A DNA stretch of 64,000 bases from Myxococcales bacterium. GTDB taxonomy: Bacteria > Myxococcota_A > UBA796 > GCA-2862545. Made by a program: the position numbers and the translations under genes. Under the pieces are notes generated by a model. That model saw only the letters and a list, made by a program, of their open reading frames with translations, was not told the DNA's origin and searched no databases. The DNA is taken from the NCBI GenBank assembly GCA_019634415.1, contig JAHQVJ010000005.1:25955-89954 (forward strand), written 5' to 3'. This document shows, piece after piece, positions 37,875-46,388 of the stretch. Within the stretch, counting starts at the first letter, position 1. Every line of letters starts with the position of its first letter.

Positions 37875-38600
37875 CTACAGGGCCGCGATGGCGGCCTGCA
37901 CCTCGGCCAGGATCTCGGCACCGCTCGGGTTCTCGTTGCCCGGCTCCGTGCCGTGGCTCGTGGAGTACATGATCTCCATGGTGTCGCGGCGCACGATGAT
38001 GTCGAACCCTCGCTCGACGCTGAACGGTGAGTTGTCGAAGGTGCCCGCCACCGGCTCTGTCTGCCCGTCGCCCACGCACCAGCCCACACTCGGATCGCCG
38101 AACTTGTCCATCGAGTCCATGCAGCGGTTGGCATTGCCGGCTTGACCTTGCCGGTTCTGCTCCAGCACCCAGATGATCTCCGCGCCCTCGGCCACGATGT
38201 CGTCAGACACGCTTGCCACGCTCCCGGCGTGGTTCCGACAAGCGGGTCACCACGCAGGGATGGAGACGAACAGCAGCACGTCGAACGGGCTCCAGTCGAC
38301 GTCCGGGTCGGAGTCACAGAACACGTTCTGCAACGACAGCTCGCCCTGTCGACCGTCGCGGTGGCGGGCCGCGCTCCAAGAGTAGGGAGCGAGCGCCTCG
38401 CCCAGCGCCATGGGCTCCACCGAATCGGGGTAGGTACAGCCGTCCGGCGTGGTGCCCGGATCCGTCGGATCCGTGGTGGGATCGGGGGTCGTCTCCGCCG
38501 TGGTGCCCGGATCCGTCGGATCCGTGTTTGGATCGGGGGTGGTGGCCCCGCTGCACGCCACCAGCGCGCAGGCCGAGGCCGCCGCGAACAACGAACGCAT
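37875..38600 (-). CDS. selenocysteine-containing thioredoxin-like lipoprotein (in-frame TGA)
   Basis: Two open segments in one frame (38600-38250 and 38246-37875) are separated only by a TGA at 38249-38247. Reading it as selenocysteine gives one 241-residue lipoprotein: AGGAG before ATG 38600, signal ending ALVAC (lipid Cys 16), a Thr/Asp/Pro linker of two 17-residue repeats, then a thioredoxin-like domain. The active site reads FVSIPAW-U118-PAC, exactly where redoxins have WCxxC. Conserved-looking fold continues after it (GAEIIWVLEQ; FDIIVRRDTMEIMYSTSHG). A SECIS-like hairpin follows the TGA. It probably acts as an exported redox protein (peroxidase or reductase type). An annotator treating TGA as stop would lose the gene. 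Confidence 0.85.
38211..38243 (-). promoter_or_regulatory. SECIS-like hairpin downstream of the in-frame TGA
   Basis: Starting 3 bases after the TGA, GCUUG pairs with CAAGC (5 bp) and, after a 6-base 5' bulge, CCACGC pairs with GCGUGG (6 bp), leaving a CGGGA apical loop with G in the second position. The loop begins about 20 bases after UGA, within the 16-37 range usual for bacterial SECIS elements, which SelB binds. Pairing was checked by eye. Confidence 0.7.
38449..38550 (-). repeat. two tandem 51-bp units encoding a Thr/Pro/Asp linker
   Basis: Two nearly identical 51-base units encode 17-residue repeats (TTPDPxTDPTDPGTTxx) in the linker of the selenolipoprotein, between the lipid anchor and the redox domain. 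The repeat keeps the frame and could expand or contract to change spacer length. Confidence 0.75.
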
Positions 38601-38711
38601 GAGTTCTCCTGAGGATGGATGAATGGACGAGCGAGAGCCCGACTCGTCCTCGTGGCTCCTCGTATCCATCCCCTACGTTGCGTTACCCCTCACGGTTACC
38701 CGGGCGGGGCG

Positions 38712-39116
38712 CTACTTCGGAGAGGCCCCGGCGTCCCCCCGGAATCCGGATCCGAGGCTCGGCGGCCGGCCGTCCATGGGCGCGGTGAGCTGGCTCAAGT
38801 CCAGCCCCTCGGGCAAAGCCGGCATGGCTGGCGGCTCCGTGGTGAGCTTGGCGAGCGCCACCCAGCCGTACTTGTCGCCCGACTTCACCCGGACGCGATC
38901 ACCGTCCGTGAGGACCACCTGCACCTGAGCATCGACGCGCAAGGTGGGCCCAGCCACCTCGGTGTCGTCGGGGAAGCGTTGAGTAGCCACCTCCTCGGAG
39001 GCCCACATCGTCTGCCCCTTGGGCTCGATGGTGATGGGGGTCTGGGCAAGTGCTTGGGACGTCCACAGGGCGAGCAACGCTCCGATCATCGCATACCTCG
39101 ACGGGAGCCACTCCAT
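38712..39116 (-). CDS. exported SH3-like small protein, MCE operon
   Basis: A 134-residue protein with a signal peptide ending TSQALAQ (start at 39116, or the internal ATG at about 39089). The mature part contains a small beta-barrel-like stretch resembling bacterial SH3 (LRVDAQVQVVLTDGDRVRVKSGDKYGWVALAKL) and a Pro-rich tail. It begins 18 bases after the MlaD-like gene, so it is probably cotranscribed and periplasmic. Its role in lipid transport is an inference from position. Confidence 0.65.
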   Translation of the reverse strand: MEWLPSRYAMIGALLALWTSQALAQTPITIEPKGQTMWASEEVATQRFPDDTEVAGPTLRVDAQVQVVLTDGDRVRVKSGDKYGWVALAKLTTEPPAMPALPEGLDLSQLTAPMDGRPPSLGSGFRGDAGASPK

Positions 39117-39134
39117 AACGGATCTGCGACCCCT

Positions 39135-40049
39135 CTACTGACGCTTCTTGTCCCAGCGACCGTTCGACAGGCGGATCCGGATCCCCTCTTCCTGCAGCAC
39201 CCGCTCGATGGTGTCGATGGAGAAGCCGTCTGCGGTGCCCTGGATGGAGGTGGCCGCCGCATCGATGGAGGACACCACCTGCCGCGCCTCGTCGAGCACC
39301 CGCCGCGCCTCGCGAACGGTCTCCGGCAGCGGTGCCGCCGAGGCCTCCAGGGACGCCATCACCCGATCGGTGCGCGCCAACACGTGGCCCGCCTCCATCG
39401 ACCGAGTCTCCAGGTTGCGCAGCGTGGCCCGCGTGGTGGCCAGCGTGACCCGCAGATCCCCCGCCAGCGTGGGCAGCTGCTCGCTGGCCGCAGCGCTGTT
39501 GGCCAGCGTACGGTCCAGGTTGCTCAAGATCCGAGCAAGCTGCTCGGGGTCTTCCTCGAGGGACTGCGTCACCAGGCGCACGGCGTGGGCCAGCTGCTCG
39601 GGGTCCATGGCCTCGAGCAGTCGCCCGAGGGCCTCCACGAGCTCGTCCACCTCGTACTGCGGCGGCACGGGGTCCAGCACGTCGCCGTCCATGAGCAGCG
39701 GTGGCACCTCCTCCGGACCCGCCGGATCCACCACCAGCTCCACGTACTTGGTGCCAAGCAGCGACTCCATCCGGACCTTGGCCGCCACGTTGCGTCGGAT
39801 CTTCGCGCCAGGCTCCAGGTTGAGGGTGACCATGGCCTGATCGCCAGCGAGGAACATGTCCCCCACCACGCCCACCGACACCCCCGCCACCTTCACGTCG
39901 GCACCCGACGACAACCCAGCGGCATCGGCCATGGGCACCGTGACGTCCACGCTGTCACCGAAGTCCAGCGCGCCGATCTCCAGCGCCATCAGGCCCGTCA
40001 TGGCACTCGCCACGAGGAGCAACCCCCCGACTCCCACCTCGTAGCGCAT
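39135..40049 (-). CDS. mlaD: MlaD/MCE-domain lipid transport protein
   Basis: A 304-residue protein with an N-terminal membrane helix (GVGGLLLVASAMTGLMAL). One MCE domain (about 36-115) shows VPMADAAGLSSGADVKVAGVSVG, then LEPGAKIRRNVAAKVRMESLLGTKYVEL. A long amphipathic helical tail follows. MCE proteins form hexameric rings or tubes that carry lipids across the periplasm. ATG at 40049 has AGGAG upstream. The permeases and ATPase of the system are encoded divergently at 40493-42806. Confidence 0.93.
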   Translation of the reverse strand: MRYEVGVGGLLLVASAMTGLMALEIGALDFGDSVDVTVPMADAAGLSSGADVKVAGVSVGVVGDMFLAGDQAMVTLNLEPGAKIRRNVAAKVRMESLLGTKYVELVVDPAGPEEVPPLLMDGDVLDPVPPQYEVDELVEALGRLLEAMDPEQLAHAVRLVTQSLEEDPEQLARILSNLDRTLANSAAASEQLPTLAGDLRVTLATTRATLRNLETRSMEAGHVLARTDRVMASLEASAAPLPETVREARRVLDEARQVVSSIDAAATSIQGTADGFSIDTIERVLQEEGIRIRLSNGRWDKKRQ

Positions 40050-40050
40050 G

Positions 40051-40440
40051 TCAGCTCTCCTGATCCTCGGACGCGCCGTCATCCTCGCTTCCCTCGGGGG
40101 CAGGGGTCAAGGGCTTCAGCGAGATGGAGATCTCCAAGGAGTGGCTGCGCGCCAGCTCCATGAGGTCCTCCTTCAGACGCAGCTCAGACAGGTAGTTCCT
40201 GACCTCTCGCGCCACCATCCGCACGGCCTCCGTCTTGGCCTTGTCGGACGTGCTCAGCACGGCGTAGAGCAGATCCTTGGTGTCTTCCGCCAGCTCGCGG
40301 CGATCCATGAGTCTTCGTGCAAAGCGAAGCACCCGATTTGTGGTGCCTTCGGGGCGACCCGAATCCGTCGTCTCCTCGACGTCGTCGATCTCGTCGGGAG
40401 CGCCGTTCGACGGCGGCTCTTCGTCGCTCGGCCCGCCCAT
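40051..40440 (-). CDS. hypothetical cytoplasmic protein, first gene before mlaD
   Basis: A 129-residue soluble protein from ATG 40440 with GGAGG upstream. Acidic termini flank a helical core (RVLRFARRLMDRRELAEDTKDL, TEAVRMVAREVRNYLSEL). No family is recognised. One base separates its stop from the mlaD start, so it belongs to the MCE system genetically and may be an adaptor or stability factor. A 52-base gap separates it from the divergent permease gene. Confidence 0.65.
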   Translation of the reverse strand: MGGPSDEEPPSNGAPDEIDDVEETTDSGRPEGTTNRVLRFARRLMDRRELAEDTKDLLYAVLSTSDKAKTEAVRMVAREVRNYLSELRLKEDLMELARSHSLEISISLKPLTPAPEGSEDDGASEDQES

Positions 40441-40492
40441 GACAACCTCCGGGAGACGGCTAACGCAGGAGCCGTCGGTTATCCCGCGCCCG

Positions 40493-41251
40493 ATGTTCGT
40501 TTCCGACCGGCTTGCAGCCCTCGGCACCTTCGGCTTGTATGCGGCCAGAGTGGGCAGCCGAGCGGTCACACCTCCGTGGGAGATCAGCGAGGCGGCGCGT
40601 CACACATGGTTCCTGGTGCAGCGCAGCGCGCTGCCGGTGCTGGCCACCACCACACCCCTCGGCATGGTGATGGCCCTGCAGGGACTGTTGATCTTCAGCA
40701 TGTTCGAGGCGGAGCAGTTTCTTCCACCCTTGATCAGCGTGGCGACCTTCCGGGAGCTCTCGCCGGTGCTGGCGAGCGTGCTGGTGGCGGCTCAGGGCGG
40801 CTCGGGCTTCGCGGCCGAGCTGGGTGCCATGCGGATCCGTGAGGAGCTCGACGCCACCGAGGTGATGGCCATCGATCCCATCCGCCTGCACGTGGTCCCA
40901 CGCTGCCTGGCGGTGCTCCTCGCCTGCCCGCTGCTCAACCTGCTCGGATCCATCGGCGGACTGGTGGGGGGATTCCTGTCCGCCGTGGTGCTCAACGGCC
41001 AGTCCGGCGTGCAGTACTGGGCCGAGCTGTGGTCCATGACGCATCCCATCGATCTGGTGGGGGGCCAGATCAAGGCGGTGACCTTTGGGCTGATCATCGG
41101 CTTGGTAGCCACGTGGGAGGGCTTCCATGCCACCGGCGGTGCTCCGGGCGTGGGGCGAGCCGTCAACCGAACCGTGGTCACCTCCGCCACCGCCATCATC
41201 GTGGTGAACTACTTCCTCACCACCGCCCTGTTCGGCCAGGTGACGCCGTGA
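40493..41251 (+). CDS. mlaE: MlaE/YrbE-type permease, first copy
   Basis: A 252-residue MCE-system permease with five to six membrane helices and the family hallmarks ELSPVLASVLVAAQGGSGFAAELGAMRIREELDA and VMAIDPIRLHVVPR. It starts at ATG 40493. The stop overlaps the start of a second, different MlaE-type gene (GTGA). A pair of distinct permeases resembles the YrbEA/YrbEB arrangement of actinobacterial MCE loci rather than the single homodimeric MlaE of E. coli. Confidence 0.93.
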   Translation: MFVSDRLAALGTFGLYAARVGSRAVTPPWEISEAARHTWFLVQRSALPVLATTTPLGMVMALQGLLIFSMFEAEQFLPPLISVATFRELSPVLASVLVAAQGGSGFAAELGAMRIREELDATEVMAIDPIRLHVVPRCLAVLLACPLLNLLGSIGGLVGGFLSAVVLNGQSGVQYWAELWSMTHPIDLVGGQIKAVTFGLIIGLVATWEGFHATGGAPGVGRAVNRTVVTSATAIIVVNYFLTTALFGQVTP

Positions 41252-42000
41252 CCCGCGGTCCGGCCGCAGCCCTCGCGGGCCTGGGTCGGCTGGGGTTGTT
41301 CGTGGCTCAGATCGTGCGCAGCAGCCTGCGGCAGCGCCCACCCGTGCAGCGCGCGCTGGAGGAAGCCTACAAGATCGGCGTCAACAGCCTGCCCATCCTG
41401 CTCATCGTGAGCATCTTCGTGGGCACGAACCTCGCGGTCCAAGGCCACAGCGCCTTCTACAGCATCTCCGCACAGTCCTTCGTGGGCCTGTTCGTGGCGC
41501 TGACGGGCGTGCGCGAGATGGCCCCCATCATGGTGGCGAGCATGGTCGCGGCCAAGGCCGGCACCGAGATGGCGTCGCAGATCGCGGTGATGCGCATCGA
41601 GGAGCAGATCGACGCCCTCGAGGTGATGGCCATCGATCCGTACTGGTACCTGGTGACCCCACGACTGTATGGAATCCTCCTGGTGCTCCCCGCCCTCACC
41701 ATGGTCTCCATCTTCACACTGATGGTGAGCGCCTGGTTCGTGGCCACCAACCAGCTCGGCCTCGACGGCCACGTCTTCCTCGACCAAGCCGCCTCGGCCA
41801 CTCGCATGCTGGACCTGTTCTTCTGTGCGGTGAAGGCGTTCGTGTTCGGCGTCGTGATCTGCGTGGTGAGCTGCTACCACGGCTTCCACAGCACGGCGGG
41901 AGCCACGGGCGTGGGCCGGGCCACCAACGCCGCCGTGGTGGGGGCTGCCGTGGTCTGCGCCGTGCTCAACTACGTCCTGTCGGAGGTCCTGTTCGGATGA
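41248..42000 (+). CDS. mlaE: MlaE/YrbE-type permease, second copy
   Basis: A 250-residue permease related to, but clearly different from, its neighbour: REMAPIMVASMVAAKAGTEMASQIAVMRIEEQIDALEVMAIDPYWYLVTPR, plus a GFHSTAGATGVGRATNAAVV end like that of the first copy. The GTG start overlaps the first permease and its stop overlaps the ATPase (ATGA), which enforces coupled synthesis and supports a heterodimeric channel. Confidence 0.92.
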   Translation: MTRGPAAALAGLGRLGLFVAQIVRSSLRQRPPVQRALEEAYKIGVNSLPILLIVSIFVGTNLAVQGHSAFYSISAQSFVGLFVALTGVREMAPIMVASMVAAKAGTEMASQIAVMRIEEQIDALEVMAIDPYWYLVTPRLYGILLVLPALTMVSIFTLMVSAWFVATNQLGLDGHVFLDQAASATRMLDLFFCAVKAFVFGVVICVVSCYHGFHSTAGATGVGRATNAAVVGAAVVCAVLNYVLSEVLFG

Positions 42001-42806
42001 GCACCGATCCACCTGCCTCCGCGGAGGTCACCACCGAGCGCTACGCCACCCGGGATTCGGGAGCAGATCCCGCCATTCGCATCGAGGGGCTGTGCAAGGC
42101 CTTCGGAGACCTGGTGGTGCTACGCGACGTCACGTTCGACATTCCCGCGGGCCAGACCACCACCATCCTCGGCCCCTCGGGCACGGGCAAGAGCGTGTTG
42201 CTCAAGCACATCGTGGGCCTGATGTCCCCCGACGCGGGCTCGGTGTGGGTGGGTGACACGGACATGGCCGTCGCGACCGAGGCCGACAAGCTCCAGGTCC
42301 GCAAGCGCTTCGGCATGCTGTTCCAGCACGGCGCGCTGTTCCAGGACCGATCGGCTGGCGACAACGTGGCCTTTCCGCTCAAGTACCACACACGCCTGTC
42401 CGCTGCGGAGCGGCGCGATCTCGCGCAAGCCAAGCTCGAGCTGGTGGAGCTCCCCGACGTGTACGACCGGCCCACCTCCGCCCTGTCGGGGGGGCAGCGC
42501 AAGCGCGTGGCCCTGGCACGGGCCATCGTGCTCGAGCCCGAGGTGGTGCTGTTCGACGAGCCCAACAGCGGGCTCGATCCGATCACGTCGAGCACCATCG
42601 ACGCGCTGATCCAGCGCATGAAGGAGGCGCTGGGCATCACCTTCGTGATCATCACCCACGACGTCGTGCAGGCGATGGCGGTCTCGGACTGGGTGGGCAT
42701 GCTCTGGCAAGGCGACCTGATCGCCTGGGCGCCGGTCGCCGACTTTGCCACATCGGAGCATCCGATGGTGCGGCAGTTCCTCTCCAGAGGCCTGCCCACC
42801 CAGTGA
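41997..42806 (+). CDS. mlaF: MlaF-type ABC ATPase of the MCE transporter
   Basis: A 269-residue ATPase with Walker A (GPSGTGKS), Q-loop (LFQHGALFQDRSAGDNVAFPL, characteristic of MlaF), signature ALSGGQRKRVALARA, Walker B VVLFDEPNSGLDP and H-loop IITHD. The ATG overlaps the second permease stop. It energises lipid movement through the two permeases and the divergently encoded MCE protein. Confidence 0.95.
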   Translation: MSTDPPASAEVTTERYATRDSGADPAIRIEGLCKAFGDLVVLRDVTFDIPAGQTTTILGPSGTGKSVLLKHIVGLMSPDAGSVWVGDTDMAVATEADKLQVRKRFGMLFQHGALFQDRSAGDNVAFPLKYHTRLSAAERRDLAQAKLELVELPDVYDRPTSALSGGQRKRVALARAIVLEPEVVLFDEPNSGLDPITSSTIDALIQRMKEALGITFVIITHDVVQAMAVSDWVGMLWQGDLIAWAPVADFATSEHPMVRQFLSRGLPTQ

Positions 42807-42837
42807 CTCGAGCGGAGTCGCGCGGGATGCCGAGCGA

Positions 42838-43698
42838 CTACTTGGGCGCGCCGTCCGTCAGGTTCGACAGGTCGAGCAGCGGGAAGTCCTGGTACCAGTA
42901 GGCGAAGGACCGGACGTAGCCCTCGGGCAGGAGATCGCCCCCGTTCGTGCCCGTCACGTCGATGCCCACCAGCAGCTTGCCGGACTTGTCGACCACCAGC
43001 TCGTCCGTCTTGGAGTCCCACTCGAACATGATGCCGGTGGTCCAGTCCCGACCGACCCACTGGCCGTTCTTGTCGTTGAGGGCCACGTAGGTCGCGACCA
43101 TGGAGTCACCGACGCTCTTCAACGACTCCTTGGTCCACGCATCGCGGAGGTAGTCGGTCATGGGCGCAAAGCCGTAGCCCACGCGCGCACCCACGAACGG
43201 CGTGATCAGCTTCGAGGCGTCTGCGCCCCACACCTTGGGGTCCACGAAGTCACCGCAGTCCGAGGCCAGCGGGTTGAGCTCCAAGGCCACCTCGTAGGCG
43301 GAGTGCATCGCCACACCCGCGTCTTCCAGGTCGAAGTAGTCGACGATGGGCAGCGGCTGCGGCTCGAACAGGGCCAAGGCGAAGCAGGTGGTGCCGTCCC
43401 GGTCGCCGCTGAAGAAGTCGATGTCGGCGAAGGTGAGCAACATGATGCCCAGGCCTTCCCCGGTGAGACCCGGCGTGTAGCCCGTGAGCGAGCCATCCTT
43501 GCGGAGGACGCCGTCGAACTCGAAGCCCACCGCAACGGGCTCCAGGAAGTCTTCCTGCTCGGGGAACGAGTCCCCCGTCATCTCGTTGGTCTCGGTGGTG
43601 TCGGTGTTGGTCGCGTTGGTATCGGTCGGCTTGTCGGTCTCTTCGTCGCCGCTGCACCCGGCGGCGAGGAAAGCCAGCACGGTCAAGACGCGCATCAT
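42838..43698 (-). CDS. lipoprotein with Asp/Thr/Asn linker
   Basis: A 286-residue lipoprotein; AGGAG precedes ATG 43698. The signal ends LAFLAAGC (lipid Cys at about 15), followed by a charged/Thr-rich linker and a beta-rich domain with a YDLED-type acidic stretch (IVDYFDLEDAG) and two cysteines. No family is recognised. It stands alone: it converges on mlaF and lies 114 bases from the end of murG. Confidence 0.7.
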   Translation of the reverse strand: MMRVLTVLAFLAAGCSGDEETDKPTDTNATNTDTTETNEMTGDSFPEQEDFLEPVAVGFEFDGVLRKDGSLTGYTPGLTGEGLGIMLLTFADIDFFSGDRDGTTCFALALFEPQPLPIVDYFDLEDAGVAMHSAYEVALELNPLASDCGDFVDPKVWGADASKLITPFVGARVGYGFAPMTDYLRDAWTKESLKSVGDSMVATYVALNDKNGQWVGRDWTTGIMFEWDSKTDELVVDKSGKLLVGIDVTGTNGGDLLPEGYVRSFAYWYQDFPLLDLSNLTDGAPK

Positions 43699-43812
43699 GG
43701 TTGCTCCTGCGTTTGTGCCCGCAGTGATACCACGAAAGACGCCCGTGTTCGGCACCTGAGCGTCACCGACTTCTCACGCAGCTCGGGCCTTGACAGATCC
43801 TTTACGCGGGCT

Positions 43813-44915
43813 TCAACCGGCCACCGGAGCCGGCACCTGAACCATGCGCTCTACCAAGTCTGCAGCACGCTCAGCGGCGTCCAGGCGGGCCTGCCCCTTG
43901 GCTGCGGCCCCCATGCGCGTCAGGCCCTCCTCGTCCCCCGCGAGGCGGACGACCCGCGACACCGCGCCTGTGATGTCCCAGCCGTGCTCCACCAGCACCT
44001 CGGCAGCCCCCACCTCCTCGAGGCCGCGAGCGTTCTCCTCCTGGTGGTTCTCGGTCACGTTGGGACTGGGCACGAGCAACCCCGCCTTGCCCACAGCAGC
44101 AAGCTCGCCCAAGGTGGACGATCCCGCACGACACACCACGAGGTCGGCCATCGCATAGGCATCCGCCATGCGATCTTCATAGTCACGCAGGCACACGCCC
44201 TCGGGCGGCTCTCCGAGCTTGGCCGACACCTGAGGGTGGTAGCGACGGCCGCACAGGTGCAGCACCTGGAAGTCCCGATCCGGCAGCTTGGCGCAGGCCA
44301 GGGCGAGCTCGTTGATGCGCTCGGCGCCGCGCGCGCCCCCCACGAACAGCACCGTGGTGCGGTGCGGATCCAGGCCGTACTTGGTGGCGGCGGTGCGTCG
44401 GTCGCCATCGAGGATGGCGAGGTTGATGGGCACCCCCACCAGGTGCTTGGGCGCGCCTCCCGGCATGCGGCCGCGGGTGCGCTCGTAGGTCAGCAACACC
44501 AGGTCGCTCACGCGTGCGCACAGCTGGTTGGCCAGCCCGGGCACCACGTTGGCTTCGTGCACGGCCGCCGTTCGCCGCAGCGTCCATGCCGCCAGCACAG
44601 GGGAGCAGAGATGTAGCCGCCCACGCCGAGCACGGCGTCCACCGAGTCTTGCTGCAGGGGTCGGCGAGTGGCCCAGACGGCCTTGAGCAGCCCCCAGGCG
44701 AACCGGATCTTCCCCAGGATCCCACCCCGCGGGTACTGCAGCGCGCGCACCGGCCGGAAGCGGTACCCACGCTGCGGCGCCACACGGCCCTCGATCCGGT
44801 CGGGATCGCCGTAGTACAGCACCTCGTGGCCCCGCTTCTTGAGCTCGTCGCCGATGGCCAGCGCCGGATACAGATGCCCCCCGGTCCCGCCCCCCGCCAG
44901 CACGAACACCGCCAT
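43813..44915 (-). CDS. murG: MurG glycosyltransferase, interrupted by a frameshift
   Basis: MurG transfers GlcNAc to lipid I to form lipid II for peptidoglycan. The N-terminal part (44915 to about 44604) has MAVFVLAGGGTGGHLYPALAIGDEL and LGVGGYISAP. The rest continues in another frame (RRTAAVHEANVVPGLANQL, GGARGAERINE, CRAGSSTLGELAAVGKAGLL). The frames join at a run of four Cs on the coding strand (44603-44600); one extra C would restore a normal length of about 367 residues. An indel in the assembly, a true mutation or slippage are all possible. GGAGG precedes ATG 44915. Confidence 0.88.
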
Positions 44916-44978
44916 CGATCCTCCGCCTGATGCAGGCAGCCTAGCCCGCCCCGGCTATGGACGTGACGAGGGGGCCAC

Positions 44979-45704
44979 ATGAAGCTGTGGGCGCTGGGTG
45001 TGGGCGACGCCTTCACCGCTCGCTACCACTCCACCTGCGGAGCCGTGCGTGCCGAGGGCGCGACCCTGCTCGTGGACTGCCCCCACCCCATCCGCAAGGT
45101 CATGGCGGACGCGCGCTGTGGCTTCGACGTGGGGGATCTGTGCGGCGTGGTGATCACCCACCTGCACGCAGATCACGTGAGCGGCCTCGAGGGCCTGTTG
45201 TTCTTCGCCCACTTCGTGCTGCAGCGCCGCATGCCCGTGCTCGCGCACCCCGAGGTGCTCGAGGCGATGTGGGACGGGCACCTGAAGGCGGGCATGCACC
45301 AGCTGCTGCAGGCCGACGGGAGCACGCGGGAGCTGTCGCTGCAGGACGTGGCGGAGCCCGTGCCCTTGAGCGAAGCCACCGCCACACACCACGGACCGTT
45401 CACGCTGGAGTGCCGGCGCACGATCCACCACATCCCCACCTTCGCGCTGCGCATCGCTGCAGCAGGGCGCACGCTGGGCTGGAGCGCCGACACCGCCTAC
45501 GATCGCGGCCTGATCGACTGGCTCGCCCGTGCGGACCGGTTCGTGCACGAGACCAACCTGGGGGTGCATACCCCCTACGAGCGCCTCGCAGCGCTACCCG
45601 AGGCGCTGCGGGCGCGCATGTGGCTCAACCACTACACCGACGACTTCGATCTCGATGCATCGGTGATCGAGCCACTGCGGCAGGGGCACGTCTACGAGGT
45701 GTAG
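44979..45704 (+). CDS. metallo-beta-lactamase-fold hydrolase
   Basis: A 241-residue MBL-fold protein with MKLWALGVGDAFTARYHSTC at the front and the zinc site VVITHLHADHVSGLEG near residue 58; downstream ligands are suggested by LGWSADTAYD and WLNHYTDDF. It most resembles RNase Z-like or beta-CASP-free hydrolases; the substrate is unknown. It diverges from murG across a 63-base gap. Confidence 0.82.
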   Translation: MKLWALGVGDAFTARYHSTCGAVRAEGATLLVDCPHPIRKVMADARCGFDVGDLCGVVITHLHADHVSGLEGLLFFAHFVLQRRMPVLAHPEVLEAMWDGHLKAGMHQLLQADGSTRELSLQDVAEPVPLSEATATHHGPFTLECRRTIHHIPTFALRIAAAGRTLGWSADTAYDRGLIDWLARADRFVHETNLGVHTPYERLAALPEALRARMWLNHYTDDFDLDASVIEPLRQGHVYEV

Positions 45705-45716
45705 ACGGCCCCGCCG

Positions 45717-46388
45717 TCAGCGCAGCGAGGCCTTGGCACGCTGCCGCACCCGCTCGTCGGGATCCGCCTCCGCGAGCTGCCGGACGGCCTGCAGCCCCCT
45801 CGCGTCCTTCGACCACGACAGCGCACGCACGCACGCCATGCGCACCTCGGGCTGCGTGTCCGCCGTGGCAGCCAGCAGCTCGGGCACGAACTCGGCCACC
45901 TGGGCATGACCGCCCATGGTCTCGAAGGCCGCCGCGCGGGTGCCCGGATCGGCATGACGTGCGGCCGCCCGCAGCCCGGCATCGGCCACGGCATAGGGCG
46001 CACGGCGCATGCCGCGCACCAGCGTGGCCCGCACCCCGGCGTCGTCGTGCGTGGAAGCGAGATCTGCCCAGGCCCCCACGAAGGAGCCCTCCGAGCCTCT
46101 CATGGCGCGGGTCAGCGCATCGGCCAGCGCCAGCTGCAGGCTCGGGTCCTGCGTGTGCAGGAAGCGGTGCAGCAGAGGCCCGACGATGCTCGGATCGTCG
46201 ATGGCATCGTCCTGAACCACCCAGTAGCCAGCACGATTCTGCCGGATCAGCAGCGACTCGGCCGCTCGGCAGGGCGCAGGATCGGCTTCGCACTGCGCCA
46301 CCGCAGCGTCCACCGAGGCACGCCAGTCTCCCGCCGTCGCCACCGCGGGCAGCGAGAGCAACGACAACATCGACAGTGCGCGGATCAC
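45717..46388 (-). CDS. exported HEAT-repeat protein
   Basis: A 223-residue protein with a signal peptide (MIRALSMLSLLSLPAVATAG). It is built of HEAT-like helical pairs (SLQLALADALTRAMRG, GVRATLVRGMRRA, GTRAAAFETMGGHA, EVRMACVRALSW). Such repeats bind other proteins. Its ATG overlaps the stop of the deiminase-like gene (ATGA), so it may be the periplasmic partner of that enzyme. Confidence 0.8.
   Translation of the reverse strand: MIRALSMLSLLSLPAVATAGDWRASVDAAVAQCEADPAPCRAAESLLIRQNRAGYWVVQDDAIDDPSIVGPLLHRFLHTQDPSLQLALADALTRAMRGSEGSFVGAWADLASTHDDAGVRATLVRGMRRAPYAVADAGLRAAARHADPGTRAAAFETMGGHAQVAEFVPELLAATADTQPEVRMACVRALSWSKDARGLQAVRQLAEADPDERVRQRAKASLR

Noticed and set aside
38247..38249. TGA taken as a normal stop or nonsense mutation
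   Set aside because: Same frame continues with a conserved-looking redox fold, the codon sits exactly in a CxxC position and a hairpin of SECIS geometry follows; decay would not favour that position.
42805..42819. GACTC-GAGCG-GAGTC stem after mlaF as a terminator
   Set aside because: Only 5 base pairs, overlaps the stop codon and has no T-tract; too weak to list.
43790..43795. TTGACA resembling a -35 box
   Set aside because: No plausible -10 element at 16-18 bases, and it would point into the 3' end of murG on the wrong strand.
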